NCBI GenBank assembly: GCA_949128115.1
Contig: OX421962.1
Location: 63,219,787-63,283,786 of the forward strand
Origin: Anaspis maculata
Taxonomy: Eukaryota > Arthropoda > Insecta > Coleoptera > Scraptiidae
Direction: 5' to 3'
Length of the DNA: 64,000 nt
The notes beneath the pieces were generated by a model. It was not told the origin of the DNA and did no database searches. It was given only the letters and a program-made list of their open reading frames with translations. The position numbers and the translations under genes are program-made. The stretch's first letter is position 1. Each line of letters opens with the position of its first letter. Positions 23,421 through 34,700 of the stretch are shown here, piece by piece.

Positions 23421-24090
23421 GATTAGATAAGACGATTAGACGCATGAGCCTTTTTGACAGACGCCTGCGTTCGGACGCATGTGTCTACAGTGTGGACGCA
23501 CGCATTATCCAGACACATGCGTCAGCATGGCGGACACTAGGGTCTGAACGCGATTTGTTCGAGTAATGTTAGAAACAAACGAATCTCTACAGCTGGGATC
23601 TCTACAGCGGATACCTTGGCACCCTATCTGCGCTTGCCCGAGCGTTTCATGTCAATTCAACGTCGAATAGGATGCGCATTTAGCAGTTGCCACGTCAGGG
23701 ATACTTGCAACGTTGCCATAGCGGGTGCCAAGGTGACGGTTATGTTCCCGCGACCTATAAAATAATCAGCATTTCTGATCACGTTTTCATTCATTCAAAC
23801 TCAAATATCTTGTAAACGAGGTTGAACAGGTCTATCGAGGTTGAACAGAGGGACCTTTTTTTTGAAAAAACACCAATATTCGATAATTTTTTGTTAAGTT
23901 TGGAAACAATTTACATTCAAAAAACGTGAAAGCGTGACCATAGTCACCCTCGGAAGAAGTGAAACTTCTATACATATGAATCAATCAGCAAACAACGTTC
24001 GAAGAGGTGTTCTTTTCGTACTCCCGCTCCGCTCCCTCACGGTTTGTATCATCTTGTTTTTCTACGTTGGGAATTACCATCAGAAACGCC

Positions 24091-24226
24091 AATCCACCTT
24101 TCCCATGCGAGAAATTACTTGCACGCATACCTGTGAGCGCAGATTCCCGCTAGTTTATTCGGCTACTACAGACCGCCAGTTGTATTCTCACAGGTATGCG
24201 TGATGTTCTTATGGGAAACGTGGATT
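24091..24226. mobile_element. Short MITE, family B copy 2
   Basis: A 136 bp element with ends AATCCACCTTTCCCATG and CTTATGGGAAACGTGGATT. It carries the family word GCATACCTGTGA and its inverse near the two ends. It lies about 670 bases upstream of the EHMT start codon. Confidence 0.8.
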
Positions 24227-24894
24227 CGATTCCAGGGCCGCGATTCTGTACTCGCCCACCGACAACCATGCCACCATCAGAAACCTATAGAACTACAGAG
24301 GAGTTTCTGTTGGTCTCTATGTCGATTCTGTTGGTCATTTGCAACAGGGTACCTGCCAGTTTCCTACGATCCTACTACGAATCAAGATCCTAAATTTACC
24401 ATTTTCTGAGGTATGAGGTAGGTACCTATCCATCCCCTTTCTGGGCCCGGGGTTCCAACATTGCGGGATTCCGAGGTCCACTTCGGACCTCGCCCTCTGG
24501 ACCTCGCCTCTTCTAGTGCTCTTGCGTGTGCGGTTTCCGGGTGTGCGTCCACATTACAGCTTACAGCACTTTGCACATCGAGCATCGGCGTTCCCTGCCG
24601 TCCCCGTCCTGCTGTCTATATTTGGTTCGAAACTTGGCTACTGTCCTGGTGTTGGTGGTTGGTGTGGTGCGGTGTCTTCGGTGGACGGTGGCCTCTGTCT
24701 ATTGACATTTACCGCAGTCTATTTATCAATTATCATTCCTCGTAAATCACACACGTACAATAATCTCGATCCGTAATGTGTGACGCACCAAGGTGTAAAT
24801 ACGTGAAAGTTGAGAAGCACTAAGTAGGCACACACCACGTAACATCAAATGGTATGTTTCGAAACTTCCCTTCTACACCCATCAACGCTCAAAC
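24227..24894 (+). promoter_or_regulatory. EHMT 5' region: CpG-rich stretch and possible 5' UTR with uORFs
   Basis: Bases 24440-24700 are clearly GC- and CpG-richer than the surroundings, as expected of a promoter or first exon. Two upstream ATGs lie just before the start: 24849 (frame ends 24905) and 24854 (14 codons, stop TGA 24896-24898 overlapping the main ATG). An in-frame stop at 24811 closes the main frame upstream. The transcription start was not located. Confidence 0.4.
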
Positions 24895-25706
24895 ATGAGC
24901 ACTAGCGAATCTTGTGAGTCTGCTGGCAGTGCTACTTCCGTGCAGGAAGACAAGAAATTCGTCAGCCAAGTCCTGGGCGAAATGAAGAGCCAGTTCAACA
25001 AAACCGACAATCCCCTCGAAGAGCCGCCCGAAGAAGACCCCACCGAAACCGAAACCGACTCCAAATCTAGTCCAATCACGCCAGTTTCCGCAGAAGAATC
25101 AGAAGCCAAGCCCCTAGAAGGCACAGGCGAACTCCAACTCGAGGAGGACACCGAAAAACCGCGGATCGTCTTGACCCTCTTCAAGAAACCCACCGCCGAT
25201 GCCGTGGGCAAATTCAAAGACTCCTCCTCGAGTCGCAGATCCTTGCGAAACAAATCCGCTGATGACAAGATCGACGAGTCGAACCTCAAGCGATCCGCCA
25301 GGCGCCGGAGCAAGGACTACAGTGAGTCGGTGCTTCAGAATGCCATCGCTCGTAAAGAGAAATCGTACAATGAGTCGAGCAAGCCGCAGAGGTTGACGCG
25401 TCAGTTGAAACCCACTCAGAAGATCTTGGAGAATTTGGCTCTGGCCAAGCAGTCAAAGACCACGGCGAGACCTGCAAGGCAAGGAATCGAAAAAATTGAC
25501 AGAGCCAAACACAACGACAGCGACAGCAGCTACGCCGAATGCGAGGATGAAAGGTCTCACGGCAGGAAACATAAGCACAAGCACCACAGGCACAGCAAAA
25601 GGTATTCAAAGAGGCCCCGAATTGACAATGGCAAAGATTCTGATTCGGAACAGGAAGACGCAATTAAAGAGCCTGGATATAGGAGGTCAAGGAGGCTGTC
25701 GTCTAG
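24895..25706 (+). CDS. G9a: EHMT exon 1: low-complexity N-terminal tail
   Basis: This exon supplies residues 1-270 and two bases of the next codon. It is rich in S, E, K and R: an acidic first third, then Lys/Arg-rich stretches that include a His/Lys run at about 222-241 ([14 protein letters not shown]). No folded domain is visible. Such tails in EHMT proteins carry nuclear localisation and self-methylation sites; that function is inferred here. The donor is AG|GTAAGA. The 7.5 kb intron that follows is full of palindromes. Codons are GC-richer than in the later exons. The antisense frame at 24882-25313 is a shadow. Confidence 0.88.
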
Positions 25707-28700
25707 GTAAGACATTTATTTCGGTGTACTTAAGTATAATTATACTAATTAGCTAAGTACCTACAAAGTACATATTTTTTATGTTCTTTATTGAGTGAGA
25801 TAACTTGAGTAAAACCCTTGATTGGATAAAGACATAATTTAATTAATTGAATAACTGAACCTCGAACTGAACTGAACAATATCGATGCAAATAATCAAAT
25901 AAGAAGCATGTAATTTTTATAAAGTTTGCGGTAAATGGCAGGTCATATCATTATCAAGGGGGTTAACACTCTCATAATATTTGGGACAAACTGGGGTGTA
26001 CAGGGTGTTAACGTTAAGATTGACCCCCCCACTAGCCGGCTTATCCTTGAACCAATTTCAAAAATAAAAACTGATTCTTGAAGGATTTCTGCTGAATTTT
26101 TCAAATTTGCCCATGAAAATTTTTCTAGATTCCTAATATAGTACTAGGTGTCGCAAAAAATTAATTTGCTTACTTAAATTAACATTTTAAATAATGCAAT
26201 GGATTCAGACTTTTATCCTCAATACAAATACAGGTGTCCCGAAATTAATGCAACAAAATTTACAGGGAGGCAGAAAATTGAAAAGTAAGGGTACTCCCTT
26301 AATGAAAATACCCTCGCAAACGTTATAGTGGAGATACAGGCCTTCAAAGTTGGTTTTTAAAATCAGTTTTTTTTTTCATAACTTTTGAACCGTTGAACCG
26401 ATTTCATTCAAATTTGAACCAACGTTTACTCAAATAGGTATCTATTGAAGAATAATAGCGCATTTCATCAAACATTTTTAGGGGCGAAGATATTAGGGGG
26501 TACCTTCCTCCTTTTTCCCCTATTTTTCACCCCCCCTAAATAATTTTGGAAATGGTTTTCGGGTTCTACGTTCAATTTAGAGAAAAAAGTTACTCTTGCA
26601 AAATTTTGACTAGACGCTTCATTTCCGAGATATTTGTGTTTGAAACATTGGAAAACATATCTAAATCGCCACTTTTCAGGGCCCAATTTTTTTTTTCTGA
26701 AAAACTTCATGTTTTTCAGCAAAAACGATAGTTTATCAACTTCAAACACCTAGAAAACTTATTTCAGTTGAGGAATCTTGATTTTTCTTGAATTTTAATT
26801 ATTAAGGATTTGGAAGTGGTGTTTTCGAGATGTTCTCCGAAGTTTCAAACCCAAATATCTCGAAAATGAAGCCTTTAATCAAAATTTTGCAAGAGTAACT
26901 TTTTTCTCTAAATTGAACGTAGAATTCAAAAATTGCAACCACTTCCAAAAATATTCAGGTGGGTGTTTTGGCGGGGAAAAAGGTGGAAGGTACTCCCTAT
27001 TATCTTCCTTCGCCCCTGAAAATGTTTGGTGAAATGCAATATCATTGTTCGATAGAGACCTATTTTAGTAAACTTTGGTTCAAATAGTAACTTTCATTAT
27101 AGTGGTATACCCAACGCTTGCGCCAAATTTTGGCGTCAAATACAAAATTTGCGAACAAATGCTACAAAATCGCAAGAAAAACCGACATTAAGTTGAAAAA
27201 TACGCGCCGCAGCGAACAGGGTAATAGGCTAGAGGTTAATACACACTAGTGATTACTTATTTTTCATCAAAAAGTCCGCATTGTCCATTAAATTATAAAT
27301 AACTGCGTTTTACATTGATCGGATGTGCGTAGGCAACCCATAATGCAACCCCCACCAACTCTATTTTCAGTTTGACAAACAACGGCCGTGACTTTCCGCT
27401 GCTGTCTGCTGTCAACGTCAACTATTTATTCGCCATTTTGAAGTTCGCTCCGAGTGTCGTACGTTTGTGAACAAGTGGGCCGTTATTCTTGAATCTTGTG
27501 AGAAAAGTCCCTAGGAGTTTTATATAATCCGTACTACACTTCTGTAGCGAAAGTTGCCTAAAAACCACGACTTTAGGCAACATTCGCTACATCAGTGTAC
27601 TGCGGAATGTGTGTATGAATGTATTAAATCTATCCTTGGTGACCCGTTTCGGAGTGAAATTTTTCCGGTTACACAGCTTCACCCACCGTGCACATTATCA
27701 CATTCCTCGCAAGACTTTGCGTGTTTTCCAAATTTCTCCAGTACCAAGTTTTTACGCTATTTTAAGCACGTTTTTGGGAATCGGATAAAGAAATACATAT
27801 TTTTGTCATTATACCGACTATCACTGTGCCCATTCCCATGAGCACAATCCCCTTTCACGGCCCCTTTCACTTGTTTTTCCATGATTTTTGGAAGGATAAC
27901 ACCGCTGATTTAGTTTTGAAAAAAACTGATTTTTATACTTTGAAGAGCACAGGGCCGCTATTCTTGAATCGTGTGGGAAAAGTCCCTGGGAGTAAAATAC
28001 ATTCCGCAGTACACTGATGTAGCGAGTGTTGCCTAAAATCGTGGTTTTTAGGCAACTTTCGCTAGTCAAACTGAAAATAGAGTTGTTGGGGGTTGCATTA
28101 TGGGTTGCGTACGCACATCCGATCAATGTAAAACGCAGTTATTTATAATTTAATGAACAATGCGGTCTTTTTGATGAAAAATGAGTAATCACTAGTGTGT
28201 AATAACCTCTAGCCTATTACCCTATTCGCTGCGGCGCGTATTTTTCAACTCTATGGCGGTTTTTCACGCCATTTTCTAGCATTTGTTCGCAAATTTTGTA
28301 TTTGAGGCCATTACTCCAGAAGACGAGTATGCGCGCTGCGCGCTGATGGCGCGCTGGATAATGAAAGGTACTATTTGAATAAAATCGGCTTGACGGTTCA
28401 AAAGTTATGCCAAAAAAACTGTTTTAAAAAACCAACTCAGAAGGTCTGTATCTCCGTTATTACATTTGCGAGAGTATTTTTACTAAGGAAGTCCCCTTAT
28501 TTTTTAATTGTCTACCTGCCTGTAAATTTTGTTGCATCAATTTCGGGATACCTGTATACAGGGTGTTCGGGTCTGGTTATTACAAACTTTGAGGGATGAT
28601 TCCCCATCAAAAATAAAGCCGAAAGAACAAAAAACTCATGGTCCTAAAATGTTTCCTTAAAAAGCTACAGGGTGTTGAAGTTGACTATTTTGAATGATTT

Positions 28701-31700
28701 TTTCACCGTAACTTTTGAACCGTTGGACCGATTCCAATCACATTTGAATCAAAGTTTGGTCAAATGAGTCTCCATCGAATAATGATACCACAATTTATAT
28801 AAAATTTCTGGGAGCGTAGATAATAGGGAGCTGTCTCCTATTTTTGCCCCTATTTTTATCTCTTCTAACTAGTTTTTGAAATTGTTGATATTTTCGGATT
28901 CTACGTTCAATTTAGAAGAAAAAGTTACAAAATTTTGATGAAAGGCTTTGTTTTCGAGATATTTGGGATTGAAACATTGGAAAACATCTCGATATCGCCA
29001 CTTTTCTGAGCCTAGAAATTAAAATTCAAGAAAACCCATGATTCGTCAACAGGAATGAGTTTTCTGGCTGTTTTAAGTTGATAAACCACCATTTTCGCTG
29101 AGAAACATGAAGTTTTCTAGAAAAAAAACAATTTGGGCCCTGGAAAGTGGCGATTTTGTGTTGTTTTCCAATTTTTCAAACCCAAATATCTTGAAAATAC
29201 AGCCAATGAAAATTTTGCAGATTTTGCAAAATTTTTCTTCTAAATTGAACGTAGAATTCGAAAATATCAACAATTTTAAAAAACAATTGGGAGAGATGAA
29301 AATAGGGGCGAAAATAGGGGACAGTCTCCTATTATCTATGCCCCCAGAAATTTTTGAATAATTGTGTTATTATTATTCGATGGAGACTCATTTGTCTAAA
29401 CTTTGGTTCAAATTTGAATCAAATCGGTCCAACGGTCCAAGCATTTTAGGACCATGAGTTTTTTGTTCTTTCGGCTTTAGTTTTTATGGGGAATCATCCC
29501 TCAAAGTTTGTAATAACCAGACCCGAACACCCTGTATACAGGTGTCCCGAAATTAGACCGCAATATTTGACCAGCTTATTCTACGTCAAAAAATAGATAT
29601 AAAAGTTCCAATAAACATCGGTCGAATAATGCCCCCTAAGGGAGCTAACGGCTCGATACCAAGTTGGGGCTGAGACCGCCGTAAGTGCGGTTGCCATAGC
29701 AACGGCGGATACCAACCAATCAGACCGCTGTATTTGGCGAGTTACGTCGTCCCAAACTTTGCGGCTGCAACCCTCTGCCCCTTGAAGGGGGAAACCTGAT
29801 AATGGTTTTTTGCAAACTTCTCCGAAACTTACCAAGATAAAATGACAAAATTTGGTCTGACCACTACATTTTATAAGCCTGAGGTAACGCTGTGAAAAAA
29901 ATCTCCATATTTCAGCAGGGACGTCCAATTAAGGGGGGGGGGATGAATTTAGCTCCAATTTTTTGTTCATGCCTTTTTTCTGAATTTCGATAAGAAATTT
30001 AGAAAATGAGGGTTTCTAACGAAAGAATGTCCTCCTGTACTATTTCGATTCGAAGCACCGTTTTCGAGATAAATCACTTTAAAGAAAACTTTACTTGAAA
30101 TTCTTATGAAATTCCCAAATCCCGAGTACAGAAATCAAAGCAATAACACCAACTGTGTTTTCTTGGACCAATAACAGGAAGTAATGTTCCAATAAAAGTG
30201 AGTTGAGAATGTCCTTAGGGAATCTAGAGTTCCTTGGAAGGGTAACTTGCCGAGATGAAACTAATCGCGTTCTAGGTCCCCTAGGGAGCATTTTCAACCC
30301 ATTTTTATGGGAACGTTGCTTTCTGTTTTTGGTCCAAGAAAACACAGTTGGTATGGTGTTATTGCACCGATTTCTGCACTCGGGATTTGAAAATTTTAGA
30401 AGAATTTCAGACGAAGTTTTCTTTGAAGTGATTTATCTCGGAAACGCTGCGTTGAATCGAAATAGTACTAGTACAGACGGCCCGCTAGTCGAGTTGACTG
30501 CGTGTTCGCTCGGCAAGCTGAGTGAGCTCCCGGGTTCGATTCCCGGGCAGCAGGTCTGGGTGTTGTGCTGTGTAAGCTGATTTTTTCACATGTAATAATT
30601 TCAATAAATATGCAGCAACTCCTATGGCATGAAAAATGCCAAAAAGGAGAAAAACAAACTTAAAAAAAAATAGTACAAGAGGACCTTTTTTTCAAAAAAC
30701 CTCTGATTATATCCCTGAAACATTTCAGTTACTCACATTTTTTTCCTTCGAATCAGCCAAAGTGTGCCAAACAATTAACGAATCGCATTTTATAGCATGT
30801 TTTATGGTGGCCTCCGAATCTTATATCAGATTTTGGAAAGAAGAAATTTCAAGCTATGAAATGTTTAATGATCTCAAAAATTGATTTCTTTTTCATTGTG
30901 TGTTCTACAATAACGGATGAAAAAGTAATGTTGAGAAATTATAATTCGAATAATTTTAAGGGTGGGTATATTCATTCTTTAAGATTGGGCGCTTTCCTTT
31001 TACCATAAATCTTACATAATCTGACTTTGACTGAGTTGAGAGGACGTTTCTTTTGTTAGCGATCAAGTCAGGCGAACTCAGAATTTTACTTCCCCCCTCA
31101 CCCCTGTCAAGGTACTTTCGTGGCCATACTTAGTTACTGAGTTGGATTCAAAAGTGGAAGAAACGTCAAAAAGGACAATCACACAATGCCGCGTTTCCTC
31201 AAATTATCAAAGGGTGAGTTTATAGTGATATATGGTTACACTTGGTGAAGTCAGATTTCAGCGTTCCTTTTAGATTACCACATTTGCTCAGATTAGATAA
31301 GATTCTTACCCATGTAAGTTAGGTCAGAATCTTTGCTGAGATGTAAAAGGAAAGCGCTTGTTATTCAATTTTCGAGATTATTCAGTTTTCGAGATTGCTC
31401 AATTTTCGAGATTATTTAATCTTCAAGTTTATTCAATGTTCAGGACCACCTGACTTTTGATTTAAGGCGCGCTTCCGCGCCTTCATGACCTAGTCAAATT
31501 AAATTTCGTCATTTTATCTTGGCAAGTTTCGGAGAAATTTGCAAAAAAAAACCATCATCAGGTTTCTCCCTTTAAGAGGCTCTAGCTCCCTTAGGGGGCA
31601 TTATTCGACCCATCTTTATTGAAACTTTTCTTCCTATTTTTTGACGTAGAATAAGCTGGTCAAATATTGCGGTCTAATTTCGAGACACCTGTATACAGGG

Positions 31701-34700
31701 TGTTAAGCGATGATAGCATAAAATTTAATTGTGGGTAAATCTCGTCAAAATATGACAAAAACCTATATGCCATTTTGCAAAGTTCGGCCTGATGACGAAG
31801 ATACAGCCCTTCAAAGTTCACTTTTTTAGATTTCAACTCGGATTTAAAAAATTTGTAACTCAGGACCGTTTTGACAAAATTAACCTAAATTCAACACAGA
31901 CTGGTTTGTCGAAACTGCGTGCTTTCCACCTAGCCCCAAGTTCGGTACACCTGCCATTTACGCATGTGCGGGTGCCAAACGGTGCTTTCCATCTACGTGT
32001 TCCTACTCGGTTCTGCGCCGTTCATTGAATCACCTAAAATTTTGTGCCACACCATGGAACATGTGCCGTCTGGTGGTATTTGTACCGTCTAGGTGGAAAG
32101 CACCCATTATCTACCGACCTGTCAAATTTTGGAAGGATCCAGCCAGTGGGTTGAAGGGTCGATAATTTAGAAGCATCCGATCATTTAGAAGTTCCATTGA
32201 CTAGGAACTTTAATTCAACAGAAATGAATAACTTGTACTGTTTTCTGCTTATATACCATGGATCGCAACTCCAAGTGCCCATGGAAATACAAAAAACAAT
32301 CAAAGTCGGAACCAGACTTCCGAGATCGAAAACTCTAAAACAGGGCGAAAGCCAAAACATCACGCTTCATGACTCTTCCGTTGACATTCAAGAGAAATAA
32401 TTATTTTGAAAATGGGAGTCCGTTGAATTTGTTGCAATTTTGCACTGTTTTACATTTCACCCTGTAAAGATATTTCACATGCAGCCTCCTGATCTTCTTC
32501 ACCCCCTGAAGATGGACAACGGAAAGATTGATTCCGGTTGGCGTGCATTCAAACGACTGTCAAATAAAATTGTCAACTCAACAGGAATTAAAAATTAAAG
32601 GGATTTTCTTCGGTTTTCTCTTTTAACTAATTGGTTTTTGTTTGTGGACCAATTTTTTGTTTCTCGCTAGCGGGCGACGAGGCTGCGCCGTTCTATTCAA
32701 GGTAGACTGGAACGGAACTGAGGATTTGGCAGAACTAAACAGGGCACAAGCACACTGCTCAGAAAAAGGTTGCACAGAACTTTCCACATGACTCCCACAC
32801 TGACTGTCACTTCTGACAGTTTAATTTTGAACCTGCCAACTCTGAATCGAAAATGGCCCACCGTCATTGCCGAACCTTAACAGATAAAATTGGAAAGATC
32901 TATTAAAGGAATTGAAAAAAAAATCTGCACAATCAAAATCGAGATCAAAATACTCCCCCTTCCTTAAGTGAGGGGGCAGGGAAGTAAACATTATAGAAGT
33001 TGAAATATTCGATATTATTCAGATTCGGTATTATTAGACTCTTACTTCAAACTATTGTCCTTCGCGCATGGGTTTTATCAAGTAGTTAAGCACTGGACTT
33101 TTTTTTTCTTGTTGATTATCAGCTACCAATACAACATAAATTACATAACTGCAAGGCAGTTTGCAATTAATAATAAGAAATGAATAATATTTATTCTAAA
33201 TGAAGAGCTTGTTAAATGCTGAAGACTGTGTCATTATTTATGCAGCAGATCCAGGGACGATTTAATTTTCGGAAACGAAGCCGACGAACCTACATTATCC
33301 GACAATTCCACGGCAATGAACGATTCTTTGGCCTACGCCTCCACCATCCAGTATTCTTCGGTTGGGGCTCAACTGATTGCGTCACGTCTGTGCTTATGTA
33401 CCCAAAAGACTGAATACTATCTGGACGTGAACAGCGAAGGTACATTACTCACCTCGTTCCCCTCACCCTGCCATGCCTGAATCATGCGATCATCGACCAA
33501 CTGGAGCACTTTTTCGATCACGTTGCATGAACGCGACCAATGTGAAGTTGGCTTTGATGTCAGCATACTCAGTCATCAACCACTTGCTCCAGTTGTTGAA
33601 GATGTTGTTTCCAATGCCAACTCCGAATGGAAATTGTTGAGAGCAAGATGCCGAGCGATCCAAAATTACCATTCAAAGTTGGCATTCAATCATTCAACCA
33701 ATCCTGGAAAATTGTCTATCCCTTATTACACGTCATGCCACCTTCAAGTTACCTTATCCTCCGCTTCCCATCTTGCTCAGTTTGTTTTCATGAATGTTTT
33801 GTTCTTCCAGATGATACTTATTGTTCTGCCATCGACAGCGTCAGCGAAAAGATCGTGGGTTGCACCAAAATTATATCGAAGGATGCCATGATGTTGCGAG
33901 CATCCACTCGAGTTCCTTATGGCGTGTTATGTGAAACCCACAAAAATCGACTTCTTCGTCACAACTGTTGTCCTTCTTGCGGCATTTTTTGTACACAGGT
34001 AATTTTGGATCATGTTATCAACATCTTGAAGCGCGATCTTAAAGTTGAACAATACAAATTCTAAAACTGAATCCATTGTTGTTCGCACGTTACTGTAAAA
34101 AAATACTACTTCTATTTTGGTTTTGAAAATGAATCAGGTTCAATAATCAGGCTTAAAGGTCCCCATTTCCTGGAAACCTGGCCGGACAACATGGTTGGAT
34201 TCGCCAAATCAATTTTGATTGGTGTGCAGTTGGCGCCCAACCAGGTTGACAGGTTTTCAAGCGAGTTTGAAAACGCGGTTTGGCTCGGCGTTGGGTGGTA
34301 CGCAAGCCAACACAACAACAAACATCAACGATAGTTAGTACGATAATAGTATATTATTATACGAGTTTCATAAGACATAGTATTGTCACACGACTGGTTT
34401 TGGGGCACGACGAGTTTGCGAGGAGTGTTCCAAAGGAAGAAGTGTGACAATACGTCTTATTAAACAAGTGTAATATACTATTTTATCTACTTCATTCTGA
34501 CTAACGCCCAGAAATCGTGAATAACGCAAAGTAGATAAATGATATTATTTCAATGGAATATTGAGCTAAGCAAAACAACGCGTCAATCTGACGACCAGCA
34601 CGCGCCAGTCATGTTGTTCGACCGGGTTGCTGTTGAATAAGGACCTTTAGCCACGGACTGAATAATTAATAAATTTTCTCTTTTCAGGGTCAATTTGTGG

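Larger units (their letters stand above)
20600..23930. mobile_element. 3.3 kb palindromic composite
   Basis: The outer arms at about 20600-21150 and 23440-23930 are inverted copies (landmarks GGTCGCGGGAACATAACCGT, GCGCAGATAGGGTGCCAAGG, repeated GACGCATG words). Three other elements lie between them. The unassigned parts at 21850-22468 show no gene. Confidence 0.75.

Noticed and set aside
24882..25313. 143-codon open frame on the minus strand
   Set aside because: It is antisense to EHMT exon 1; its Ser-rich composition mirrors the sense codons.
25286..25663. 125-codon minus-strand frame
   Set aside because: Antisense shadow of EHMT exon 1, with no recognisable protein.
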